From positions 14,446,915 through 14,510,914 of the forward strand of contig NC_083572.1 of the NCBI RefSeq assembly GCF_027579695.1: a stretch of DNA of 64,000 nt, given 5' to 3'. This document shows, one piece after another, positions 43,534 to 54,107 of the stretch. A program made the translations under genes and the position numbers. Every line of letters starts with the position of its first letter. Within the stretch, counting starts at the first letter, position 1. The notes beneath the pieces were generated by a model. That model ran no database searches and had not been told where the DNA came from. It saw only the letters and a list, made by a program, of their open reading frames with translations. Origin of the DNA: Neoarius graeffei. Its lineage: Eukaryota > Chordata > Actinopteri > Siluriformes > Ariidae.

Positions 43534-43747
43534 ATGGTGCACACCTGTTGTATTCACGGCTGTCGTAATAGGTCAGATGATGACGTCAAGCGGAGCTTTT
43601 ATGGAATTCCCACTGTACGGGAGCATGAAGGCGAGCAAACAAAGAAACTCAGCATACAAAGGAGAAATCTATGGCTTGCAAGAATCAACCGCAAGGATTA
43701 TCAGCCTTCCAAACACAGCAAAGTCTGCTCCGATCATTTTATAAGTG
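43534..43747 (+). CDS. THAP-domain first exon of ISL2EU-like transposase
   Basis: The ATG-started frame reads MVHTCCIHGCRNRSDDDVKR, then RRNLWLARINRKDYQPSKHS and KVCSDHFISG, directly followed by the donor GTAAGT at 43748. The C-x4-C and C-x2-H zinc ligands and the HF motif match the THAP DNA-binding domain, which would bind the transposon ends (inference). No downstream catalytic exon is found before the element ends. A host THAP gene is unlikely, since the exon lies between transposon termini. Confidence 0.8.
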
Positions 43748-44337
43748 GTAAGTTGTTTAAATAAACAATCAATTGTGTTTAAGTTTGTTTTTGGAAACCA
43801 AAACATCGTGTAAACAATCTCTTGACAATGCCTAACTGGAACCGCCGAGTGTACATTTATATTGTAATGTACACTTAACATCGCTCGTTTGTCACGTTTC
43901 TATTTGACACTTGTCACTTCACTCACGCAAGGGTCATTTTTGAAAAACATTTTAGGTCTATTCTGTATGCAGGGATGCAAACAGCGCGCCTTTTGGTGGA
44001 TGCCGCCTTTTTCACGGCTGAATCGTGCAGATCCGATTTTTTTTTTTAGGGGGGGCGTTGGAGTGTCTGATTATAATTTCAAAGTAAATTCTGTATTAAA
44101 ATTACTAAATAAGCAAATCCGTTACAGTCCATGAAACATAGGAAGTATAAGGATGAGAAAAAAAACAGTGAATCAAAAAAGCTGCGCACATTTGCGCAGC
44201 TTCGCGCAAATGTGTGCAGCTTTCTGATGCAAAGTAATATTGCACAGTATTCATAATAGTCTTAAATCAACTCGATATTATACACACACACATTTATATG
44301 CAGTGTTGAGAGCTCTAAAATTCCAATGTTTACATAC

Positions 44338-44661
44338 CTTGGCTGTAATAAGGACACGACGGTCACTTGTTTTTATATGGTGGACTTCACGGACCCAGCC
44401 ACAGACAAAATAATTGTATGACTCCAGCGACTTGTATGCTTTGAGGTCGTCAAGTGTGTAGGCACTTTTACTATTCACAAAATAGTTCACAATATCAGGG
44501 TACGATATGGATGGCAGCCCTGCATAGTCACTTGAAAATGCATCTTTGTCCACTTCGTAGGGGTCAATTCCCCCAATCAAGGCCAGTTTGGCTGCATACC
44601 GTTGTCGTGAGATGTCGTCCAATGTATCTATATACTTCCGTTTGCTTGATTTTGCCGACAT
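44338..44661 (-). CDS. First exon of YqaJ-type partner protein of ISL2EU-like element
   Basis: Frame MSAKSSKRKYIDTLDDISRQ, RYAAKLALIGGIDPYEVD, LPSISYPDIVNYFVNSKSAY and SLESYNYFVCGWVREV ends at ITAK before the donor GTATGT (inverse at 44332-44337). This N-terminal region precedes the SWIM finger and YqaJ nuclease domain in fish ISL2EU-associated proteins, as I recall the family. The nuclease exons are deleted. The exon frame itself is clean. Confidence 0.72.
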
Positions 44662-45577
44662 TGATCTTTATTTTAGAAAACTGACAATATAACTTTATAA
44701 ATTCGTCCGAGATAACGTAGCCGGTAATGGCGATGGTCCTTTGTTTACCCCACAATATGGCGGCTGGAGGGCGTTACCCAGAATGCCATGATGTCAGTGA
44801 AAACTATCTATACTGAAAAGTATAAACAAAAGTCTAAGACTAAGTACATTAATACTAAGACGTACACTTTAATACTAAAACTTGTACTTAAGTATACTTT
44901 ACGTTTTTCTGCCACAAAGTACTAATACTTAGTATATCTTGCTCCAAGTGCATAATAAGGTCAAGTCATTGACTCATGCTTAACATTTAATTTATATATT
45001 AATATAATATAATGCTGGAGTTTAAAACTTTACAGTATATAGTATGTGTGCTCAATTGCATTATCTTTATGTACCTTAAAATCATACACAAAAACAGAAA
45101 AACTTTTGACTTGACTTTATTGATCAAGCTAGTCCCTTTCATAAGGGTTTGGCAATGGTGTTATGTACATAGCGTCAGCTGTTTCAACAAGAACACATTT
45201 TGCTTTGATCATGTCAGGCCAGACAGCATTAACAGTTTCAGTTTTTTTAACATATAGGAAAGTACTTTGTACACTGATTTGTGAATCTTTACATACAGGC
45301 CTGTCTGATCATAAATTGTTTCTATCTAGTTATTTATTTTTGGTTCCAAAGGTGTGCACTTTTCTTTTAACTTTTTTGACAAGGAAGGACTTTAGTTCTC
45401 AGTTGAAGACGCTATGTTTACATTTTTACAAGCGTATGCACAAGTTTTGCTTTACCACTTTTTACAAATAAGGACTTGATCTTGGAGAGACCATCATATT
45501 TACATTTTTACATGCAAATGTGCACTTTTTCCTTTCATTTTCTCCAGTAAGGAAGGACTTGATTTCATAGGTCTTTG

Positions 45578-45763
45578 GTTTTTTTTTTAAGATTTTTTTT
45601 GGGCTTTTTTTCACCTTTATTATTGGATAGGACAGTGTAGAGACAGGAAACGAGCGGGAGAGAGAGACGGGGAGGGACCGGGAAATGACCCCAGGCCGGA
45701 ACCGAACCCGGGTCCCCGGACCCACGGCACGGCGCCCCAGCCACCCGAGCCACGACGCCCTCG
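45578..45763 (-). mobile_element. tRNA-derived SINE, TSD AGGTCTTTG
   Basis: 186 bp on the minus strand, with box B-like GGGTTCGGTTCCGG, a TCTCTCTCTCCCGCTCG tract, and the tail CAATAATAAAGGTGAAAAAA then GCCC. The duplication AGGTCTTTG is at 45569-45577 and 45764-45772. The high GC body contrasts with its AT-rich host. It is a different SINE family from the one at 1117. Confidence 0.85.
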
Positions 45764-46170
45764 AGGTCTTTGTTTTTGAAATGTTTGAAAATATATCAAA
45801 CTTGTTTTCAACATTCTGTCTTGTGATTTTGTAAATGCATCACACTCTTGTGTACATACTGTACAGTATGAATAAACTTTAAGAATACTTTAAGGAGTAT
45901 ATTTCCAGTATATAAATAGTAAGCTACAAGTAATATGCCAAGCAAACTTAAAGTATAACAAGTAAACTAGTGAAATAACCAACGTTTATAACAGTATACA
46001 ATAATAAACTAAAAATAGGGACTCGAAGTATATAACTAGTACAATGGCAGTATATCGATAAGTGTACTTGTGGTATACTTTAAGCATATGAGAGGGATAT
46101 ACCAAGTACATTGATAGTATATAGATGAGTGTACTTGCTGTATACTTTAAAAGTGTACTTTTGCAAACTT

Positions 46171-46447
46171 AAAATGAACTTTAAAGCAGGGGTTTTCAAA
46201 GTGTGGGAGAGTCAGCCCCCCCTCAGAGAGCAAATAAACAGTGCCCCCCCTTACAATTTTTGTTGCTATACTTAATGTTCAATTCATATTTAAAAAAATG
46301 GTTGTTGTAAACATTATTTTTTTTCTTTTACACATTTTAAACATCTGTGCTTTTTTAAAACCTCTTTTGTACACATTTTAAACATCTGTGCTTTTTAAAA
46401 CATTTTTACACATTTTAAACATCTGTGCTTTTTTTTTAAACATCTTG
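46171..46447. repeat. MITE-like start plus tandem repeat ACATTTTAAACATCTGTGC
   Basis: At 46190 AGGGGTTTTCAAAGTGTGGG resembles the start of fish hAT MITEs. From about 46329 to 46445 the unit ACATTTTAAACATCTGTGC plus a T-run is repeated three to four times with a period near 45-60 bases. It ends exactly where the truncated LTR begins. Confidence 0.55.
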
Positions 46448-47052
46448 CTTTTATTGTTATTCCCTGTTGAGTGAGAAATGTAAATTGAATGGCAAGAATA
46501 TAAGCAAGACAAATGTTGTTCCGTGGTGGGAACGTTCCAAATGCGCGTGCAGGCACAGGAACACACACGCGCACGCACACACACACACACACACACTCAC
46601 TACGCACCCACCCACAAACACACTAGATCTTCTCCCAGTAGACACTAAGATTTATCTGCATGTTTACTATGTAGAGAGAGACATGATTATTGATTGAAAT
46701 GCATACTGTTATTGTTGATGGAAGATGTTGAATTTGGTTACTGGCGAAATACTTCCTTTTAATGGAATACATGTCCATAGAGAGTGAATGCACACACAGT
46801 ATTTTGTCTATTGTAAGGGACCAGAACGTGGCATATGATCAGTTGTATGTTAAGTAACACCTATGTTATTATTTACAGTTAGTATGGAATCCAATATGAA
46901 ATAGCTGACATCAGAACGAAGTGTTGTCAATGAATGAATGTACGTGAATGAGAGCGCTATCTGACCTGTTGCATCTTTGTGTATTCCCAACAGATGATAT
47001 TTCATTAAATATGTTACTCCAGACCACAGTGTCATTTTTGGGACCCGTAACA
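46448..47052 (+). repeat. 5' LTR, left part missing
   Basis: 605 bp matching the end of the 3' LTR (54882-55428), starting at TTTTATTGTTATTCCCTG and ending GGGACCCGTAACA. It contains a (CA)n tract near 46565-46600 longer than in the other LTR and a 20-base extra stretch near 46480. Confidence 0.88.
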
Positions 47053-47057
47053 TATTT

Positions 47058-47073
47058 TGGCGAGCCAGCCAGG
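47058..47073 (+). promoter_or_regulatory. Primer-binding site candidate
   Basis: TGGCGAGCCAGCCAGG lies five bases after the LTR and has the TGG start expected for a tRNA primer. The tRNA was not assigned. Confidence 0.55.
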
Positions 47074-47133
47074 AGGAGTAGTTAACAAGAAAACACCACC
47101 CCTTTCATACGGAGATGAGCCTTGAGTGAGACA

Positions 47134-48563
47134 ATGGGAGACATCCAGTATCTTCAAGACAAAGTGAGTGAAGCACTGTGGCAGTTGGCGGAGAAGGAAC
47201 TTTCTGAAGTCTGCATGTATCTGAAATGCGACGGACTGGACAGAGGAGAACCCTGCAGCAGGATCACTCATCAAAATGTTCGAAGGTTTGCTGGATGAAA
47301 AAGAGGAAACTCAGGAAGAAAGTGAGGTTAGTTCATTATTGACTGACACACTGTCATTTGTGACTGAGATGGGGGAACGGGCTGCCCAGGAACAGACTGT
47401 TTTCGAGGAACCCAGCCAATGTAAAGGGCTGGGTGAAAATTACCTGCAGCCCAGTCACACTAGATATGAGACAGAGGAACACACACGAGACAATGTGGAT
47501 GCAAAACTCAGCCACAGGCCTACTCTGTTTTGTAGCAGATGCGAACAGCCTGCTGGATTGCCCGAGGTCACACTGAGAAGAGAGTTTAAGATCTTTGGGC
47601 AAATCAGGGAGAGTGGTCAGAAGGATAAACTATCTTACCTTAGCCTGATCAGACAGATTGAAGTAGTACTGGACAAAGGACACTCAGATACAGAGATAAT
47701 TGAGGCGGTGATCAGAGCCATAACCCCAGGTCTACCTTTGAGAGATATGCTAGAAATCAAGCGCGGGCTAACACTTAATTCCCTGTTCACAATCCTAAAA
47801 GGCCACTATAAAAGTAGACAGTGCCACCGACCTCTATCACCAACTGATCAACATATCGCAAGACCAGAGGGAGACAGCGTTAAACTTTGTGTTCAGAGCT
47901 ATTGAACTGAAGGACAAGCTCCTATGGAAGGCCACAAATGGGGATCTTGATGTGCAGTATAGCAGGGACACCATACAGCGCAAATTCCTACGTTCAATCG
48001 AAACTGGATTGTTGAGTGACTCGGTGAAATTTCAGATCTTGCCCTACCTCAGTGATGTCAGAACGTCAGATGAGGAATTGATTGAGCTAGTGAATGAGGC
48101 AACAAAACTGGAAGGTGAGCGTCTGGAGAAAAGGAAAAGGCTCACCACGGCAAGGAGTCCACGTGTGCAGGAACTTCACACAGAAACTCAGCCTGCTCGC
48201 CCAACTGTTCAAGTGTCTCAGCCACCCAAAGAAGCCAGCCCTGCTGCTACAGTGGTGGCAGTGAGGTCTGTGAAGGGAAAGGAGAACAAAGTGGAGACAT
48301 TGTGTACACAGGAGATCATTGAAGAGCTCAGAACTGAAATGAAGCAAATGTTCCGCGAAGCAATGGAAGCCAATTCTACCCCATCATGGCCTAGGCGGTG
48401 TGGTAGAGGTTGCAATAAGTGTCAAGAGGAACAGAATGGGGACAACTGTCAGCACTGCTTCAGGTGTAGTCGGGAGGGCCATTTCTCACGTGGATGCCGG
48501 GCACCAGTCGGGAATAACCAGTCGGGAAACGGACAGGGGCTGCTGAGACGGGACACTCAGTAG
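47134..48563 (+). pseudogene. Gag of young Ty3/gypsy element, two frameshifts
   Basis: Start MGDIQYLQDKVSEALWQL gives a short helical N-terminal segment, perhaps death-fold-like (weak). A frame change near 47270 leads to the frame with LLTDTLSFVTEMGERAAQEQ and YLSLIRQIEVVLDKGHSDTE (capsid-like helices). A second change near 47815 leads to FLRSIETGLLSDSVKFQILP and the CCHC knuckle CFRCSREGHFSRGC near the end. Order and size fit gag. Both changes look like single-base indels. Confidence 0.8.
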
Positions 48564-48724
48564 TTCCTCAAGAAAAGTCCCACCCACTACAAAACAGCCA
48601 GTCCACTCAAATAGTCCCAATGGACATAAAGGTAGCCAGTAATAATCCTTCTAAGCCATTCAGGGTTCAGTACTTATCACCCCAACACCAGTCGCAGCTA
48701 GTCAAACTGGTAGGGAGATGATGC

Positions 48725-49189
48725 ATGGTCAGCTGCTTCCTGGACAACCATCCAGTTGAAGCATTGTGGGACACTGGGGCTCAGTCTAGTGTAATTAATG
48801 ACCATTGGCGACAGCAGCACCTCCCTCATACAACCATTAGACCCATCAAGGAACTACTAGGGGAAGACACTCTCACTGTTCATGCAGCTAATAACACACC
48901 AATTCCCTACCTTGGCTGGATTGAGGTGAATTTCACACTGGCTGGAGAACCAGATACAGTAACAGAACTAAGAGTCCCCCTGTTAGTGTCCAGTGACCCA
49001 GCAGTGGCCGATGACCCCATAATAGGCTATAATGTAATTGAGACTGTCTTCCAGCAAGAGGGGGGCAAAGCTGCTCTGGAGAGACAAGAACTGGTACACA
49101 AGGTGAGCAAAGCTTTCGCCATAAAAGTGAGCAGGGCACAGACAGTAATGAAACTGATGCAGCACTCAAAGGCCCAATCCCAATTCTAA
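48725..49189 (+). pseudogene. Aspartic protease region of young Ty3/gypsy element
   Basis: The frame has FLDNHPVEALWDTGAQSSVI with the catalytic DTG kept, IKELLGEDTLTVHAANNTPI and DPIIGYNVIETVFQQ, the flap and C-terminal blocks of a retropepsin. A TGA lies just before the first Met (about 48719), where homologous proteins continue. The frame is cut at 49171 by a MITE and resumes beyond 49978. Confidence 0.78.
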
Positions 49190-49978
49190 TTTCTACCCCT
49201 TCCCCTCCGCCTTCCCCTCCGCCTTCCCCTTGGCCCTTCCCCTTGAAACTGAGCTACAAGGGATAGGGCTTGAAATTCAACCCTTACGTATTGGGATAGC
49301 CCTTCAACGATCGCATACGTCATCGCGTACCTCCGTCAGCGTTTACGTTAGCAAAACGCGACCAAATGCGTCATTGGCTGCGACCAGCCGCTACAGTCAG
49401 AGCCAGAGATCTCTGCTGGCAGGGTGTGATTTGTTAACTAACACCACTGAATGGGATATCTTTGGCGCTTCGTGCACCACATCCGACAGAATGAGGTGTC
49501 AGAACACTCATGTAAACAATAAAAGCGAGAATAACAGAACAAAACGTACGCAGTAAAGCAACCGAAAACAATACTCACTCCCAAAGCTTTTTAGCAGCAG
49601 CTTGGATTTCAGAAATCGCTGCTCATTCTCAGCTCGAAAGCGAATCAAGCGGCGTGTTTCCTCTGGATAACAACTTAAAACACGTAAATAATGGAGAAAA
49701 TACATTTATGACAATCTTTCGCCGCGGGAACCGCCATCTTTCTGAAATCCGCATGAAATCTCGCTGAAATCCGCATGGCATTGTGGGAAGTCACTCAAAC
49801 CCCTTCGTTCGGAGTCTGCTCCAGGAAAATCTCCGTTTGGAGGGGTACAGAAGCCCTCCCCCTTCCCCTACCCCTCCGCGTTAACTGGGATTGGGATACC
49901 CCTACCCCTTTACGTGAACGCGCAAAATGGAGGGGAAGGGCTAAGGGGTTGGTCCAAGGGGTGAAATGGGATTCGGCC
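49171..49978. mobile_element. TIR element inserted in the protease-pol junction
   Basis: Left GGCCCAATCCCAATTC, right (inverse) GGCCGAATCCCATTTC, then CCCTT-rich subterminal sequence on both sides. Flanked by AAA (49168-49170, 49979-49981), which could be a 3-bp duplication as in PIF/Harbinger elements; superfamily is tentative. The 808-bp interior has no transposase. Removing it restores continuity of the surrounding element. Confidence 0.68.
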
Positions 49979-50024
49979 AAAGACTCAACCTAACACTGGT
50001 GTTGTCAGGACAGGGTGGAAGAGA

Positions 50025-53000
50025 ATGTTAGTACCAGCAAAACAAGTGATCACTGCTCATGTCCGAGCTCACATCAGCCCTCAGTTTAGGGGCCAGGATG
50101 TGTACTTCTCACCAGATGTGCTCCACCCACCACAAGAAAACCTAGTCATCAATGAAGTGCTCGTTCGAATTCCAGATAAGAAGAGGATGTATGTACCCAT
50201 CCCCATAAGTAACACCACAGACCACAACATTGTCCTGGAGCCACACCGAATCATGGGACATTTAGAGGCAGTGAAGACTGTGTATGCACCAGAAACACAG
50301 GCTGTGGACAAGCCACTGGAGGACAAGTCGATGTCCAATTCTGTCGACACACAGTGCAGTCAGAGAAGGCACCAGCAGTCACAGGTGTGGGATCCCCCAG
50401 TGAACCTTGACCATTTAATAAACACAGAACAGGAAGTAGCAAAGCAAATGCTAAGAGAGGAATGCCAGGCCTTTGCCTATGATGAGCAGGACGTTGGGTA
50501 CATCCCCTCTCTCAAAATGCATATCACTCTTCAGGACACCCGTCCGGTGCAGAAAACTTACATGTCCGTCCCTAAACCTCTACATAAGGAAGTTAAAGAA
50601 TACCTGCAGGACCTCTTGAACAGGGGGTGGATTAAGCCGTCCCGGTCACCATACTCTTCACCAGTCGTATGTGTGCGGAAGAAGGACGGTGGGCTACGGC
50701 TGTGCTGTGACTATCGAGAGTTGAATCAAAAGTCAGTCTCAGATCGCCACCCCATCCCAAGAATTCAGGACATGTTGGATGCACTAGGTGGGAGCTCATG
50801 GTTCTCAGTCCTGGACCAGGGAAAGGCGTACCACCAAGGGTCCCTTGATGAAGAGAGTCAACTGTTGACAGCATTCATAACTCCGTGGGGCCTCTACCAG
50901 TGGGTGCGTATACCATTTGGTTTAAGCTCCGCCCCTGCAGAATTCCAACGGAGCATGGAACACTGTCTATCTGGGTTGAGGGACACTATCTGTTTAACTT
51001 ACTTAGATGACAACCTCGTACACAGCAGCAGCTTTGAAGACCATCTCAAACATGTCCGAGCTGTGCTTCAGCGCTACCAGGAACATGGGGTAAAGCTCAC
51101 TCCAAAGAAATGTGACCTTTTCCAGAGAAGAGTGAAGTTCCTTGGGAGGATAGTGACCGGTGAAGGCTACACAATGGACCCAGCTGAAACTGCGCCTGTG
51201 AAAGCCCTGAAAGAGAAAACACCAGCTACGGTGGGTGACCTGTGTCAGCTGTTAGGATTTCTCTCTTACTACCGGGCTTATGTCCCTAACTTTTCACGGA
51301 TTGCCCAGCCTTTGTATGCATTACTGAGTAGTGCCCATGTCGAGAGCACCACGCCAGACTTGTCAGACCCCCACTGCAGGAAAAAGAGGAGGCCTGGTGA
51401 GGCAAAGAGAGCACAACTCCCATCACGCACTCCAATACAGTGGACCAGTTCACACCAAGTTGTTCTCAACCAGTTGATAGACACCCTCATGACGCCTCCA
51501 GTCCTGGCCTACCCTGACTTCACGCAGCCATTTGTGTTGCACTGTGATGCATCCCAGGAGGGTTTGGGCATGGTTCTGTACCAACGGCAGGAGGGGAGGA
51601 TGAGGGTGATCGGTTATGGCTCACGTACCCTTAGTATATCAGAGAAGAACTACCATCTCCACTCAGGAAAACTGGAATTCTTGGCATTGAAGTGGGCGAT
51701 ATGTGAGCGATTCCGTGACTACCTCTTCCACGCCCCATCTTTTGTCGTATACACAGACAACAACCCCTTGACGTACGTGCTCACTTCAGCTAAACTCAAT
51801 GCTACCGGACATCGGTGGGTGGCGGAATTCGCGGATTTCAATTTCACCATACGGTACCGGCCTGGGAAGAACAATGCTGATGCGGATGGACTATCCCGTA
51901 TGCCCATGGACCTGGAGAGCTACATGGAGAAGTGCACAGAAGAAGTGTGTCAGGATGCTATTAGTGCATCGTTTGAAGGAGTGATGGTAGAGAGAGAGAG
52001 CCCTCGCCAAGGGGTAGGAGTGGTCCAGCTATGTGCCCTTCAGTTCGTGAAAGATGGTGGCAATAGCAACCCTGGCCAGTCACTCATCCCTGCACAAATC
52101 CGAAAAGCTCAAGAGGAAGACAGCGTAATTGGCAAGGTTCTAGATTATAGGCGAAAGAACCATCGCCCCGGGAGAGCAGAAACAAAGAAGGAGCATCCAG
52201 AAGTGACCCTACTGTTAAAACAGTGGACAACTCTCTTTGTCGATGAGGATGGAATACTGCGGCGAAAGACCTCCAGACGAGAACAGCTTCTGCTACCTAG
52301 AACTTACCACTCATTGGTCTTTAAAGAGTTGCACAAAGACATGGGCCACTTGGGGGTGGAGAGAACACTCGGTCTGATTAGGGAGAGGTTTTATTGGCCC
52401 CTGATGGAGAGGGATGTGGAACACTTTGTCACAAAGGAGTGTGAGTGTCTGAAGAAAAAGAGGCCAAACAAACAGACCCGAGCCCCTCTGATACCCATAC
52501 ATACCACCTACCCTTTTGAAATTGTATCCATAGACTTTCTACATTTGGACAAGTGCAAACATGGATATGAGCACATCTTAGTAGTTATGGATCATTTCAC
52601 AAGATTTGCCCAGGCATATGCCACTAAAGACGCATCTGCTAAAACAGTGGCGGATAAGATCTTCAACGACTATGCACTGAAATTCGGATTTCCGAGTAAA
52701 CTACATCACGATTTGGGCAAGGAATTTGAGAACAAATTGATGGCCAGACTGAAACAGCTGTCAGGCATCCATGGGTCCCATACTACACCCTATCACCCGC
52801 AAGGTAATGGGCAGGTAGAGCGGTTTAACCGCACCATGTTAGCCATGCTACGGACCCTCGTGGATGAGGAGAAACTGAACTGGAAAGAGTCACTAGCAAA
52901 AGTTGTGCATGCATACAATTGCACACGTAGCGATGCAACAGGCTACTCACCCTATTACCTTCTCTTCGGTCGATCGCCCCGCCTGCCAATCGATCTCTTG

Positions 53001-54068
53001 TTCAACTTGCCAACAGGGGATTCACACCATACTTACCAGGATTACGTAAAAACCTGGAAAAAGAAAATGGAGGATGCATATGAGATAGCGTCTAAGACAG
53101 CCAGGAAATGTGCAGCTCGGGGCAAAGCTCAGTACGACAAGAGAGTACAAGGGGGTGACCTCAATGTAGGCGACCGGGTCCTTGTCCGCAACCTCACTCC
53201 CAGAGGAGGGACAGGAAAGATTTGATCATACTGGGAGGATCAGGTCTACATTGTGAAAGGACGGAAAGGTGACAACAGTCCTGTTTACGAGGTAAGCCCT
53301 GAGACTGGCCAAGGCAGAAACAGGGTCCTCCATAGGAACCTTCTCCTTCCCTGTGACTGCTTGCCTCTGGAAGAACATGGGGGGTCAAAGCACCAACCAC
53401 GAAACATCATTGCTGCTTGTCCGAGGAACAAGTCTCAGCCAAATCTAAGACAGCCCACGGCAGACAGTGACTCAGACGATGAGGACAGGGTCGCTTATCA
53501 GCGGCATCAGGGCACCAACAGGGACCCTTGCAAGCAATCCTCCTTGAACCCCCAAGCAGAACCTTTCTGTTTAAGGCAGCAGCTACAGGGTTGTCCTCGA
53601 AAGGATGTGCCACTACATGAGTTAGAAGAGGATGTGCCACTACAGCATCAATTAGAAGAGGATGTGCCACAACAGCATCAGCTAGAAGAGGATGTGCCAC
53701 TACAGCATCAATTAGAAGAGGATGTGCCACTACAGCATCAGTTAGAAGAGGATGTGCCACTACAGCATCAATTAGACGAGGATGTGCCACTACAGCATCA
53801 GTTAGAAGAGGATGTGCCACTACAGCATCGTACACCAGCTTCCACCTCATCTAATGCTAGTGAGGAGGCTGACACCTCTGACTCAGAGGGAAGTCAGCCA
53901 CAGCAGGGGAGACAACAACCGAAGAGACTGAGAAAGCGACCGGTGATGTTGAGGTATGACACATTGGGCCAACCGTGCTATGCACAGCGGGATTGTAAGG
54001 TAACAGAGACTCGAATCTCAGAGCCTGTGACTTTTTGGCGCCCCTGGGCCAGTATGACCATGGTATAG
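50025..54068 (+). pseudogene. Pol: RT, RNase H, integrase, repeat-bearing tail; one in-frame stop
   Basis: 1,066 clean codons to a TGA at 53223-53225, then the same frame continues to 54068. RT: SSPVVCVRKKDGGLRLCCDY, FGLSSAPAEFQRSMEHCLSG, CLTYLDDNLVHS (YLDD). RNase H: FVLHCDASQEGLG, GKLEFLALKWAI, VVYTDNNPLTYV. Integrase: HKDMGHLG with C-x-C instead of C-x2-C in its zinc arm, VSIDFLHLD, LHHDLGKEFEN, QVERFNRTM. The stop falls in the GPY/F-like region. The downstream part contains HRNLLLPCD and eight ten-residue repeats (53602-53829). One change would explain the inactivity of pol. Confidence 0.88.
53602..53829 (+). repeat. Coding minisatellite, eight 30-bp units
   Basis: Unit GATGTGCCACTACAGCATCA plus ATTAGAAGAG repeats eight times with few changes, encoding DVPLQHQLEE. 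The first unit (DVPLHELEE) is shorter and the last is cut at DVPLQHR. All units are in frame with pol. The reverse strand is also open through the array, which produces a spurious minus-strand frame. Confidence 0.92.
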
Positions 54069-54107
54069 TGACAAATGTCAGGAGACATTTATTTTTGTGG
54101 GGGAGAG

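Larger units (their letters stand above)
43383..44809. mobile_element. ISL2EU-like DNA transposon, internally deleted
   Basis: The 13-bp inverted termini AGATAGTTTTCAC and its inverse are flanked by AT on both sides (43381-43382, 44810-44811). Inside are a plus-strand THAP exon near the left end and a minus-strand exon near the right end, converging. ISL2EU elements are known to carry a THAP-containing transposase and a second protein with a YqaJ-type nuclease. The catalytic parts of both genes are missing, so 1,427 bp is a deletion derivative. Confidence 0.82.
42807..46170. repeat. AT-rich repeat rich in AAGTATACTT, host of ISL2EU-like and SINE copies
   Basis: Stretches 43250-43382, 44810-44945 and 45880-46165 are full of AAGTATACTT-type palindromes and TACTAAGTAT variants. 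They appear to be one element interrupted by the ISL2EU-like copy at 43383. Around 45360-45570 a loose repeat of about 100 bp (AAGGAAGGACTT, TTTACATTTTTACA) occurs about three times. No transposase recognised; classification open. Confidence 0.5.

Noticed and set aside
43534..43747. Host THAP transcription factor exon
   Set aside because: It sits between inverted termini with an AT duplication and opposite a YqaJ-partner exon, so it belongs to a transposon.
49230..49993. Several short frames between protease and pol
   Set aside because: They lie inside the TIR element at 49171-49978 and have no domain similarity.
53407..53850. Minus-strand frame of 147 codons with VVAHPLL.DA repeats
   Set aside because: Reverse reading of the coding minisatellite in pol; the plus-strand frame has clear retroviral-type homology.
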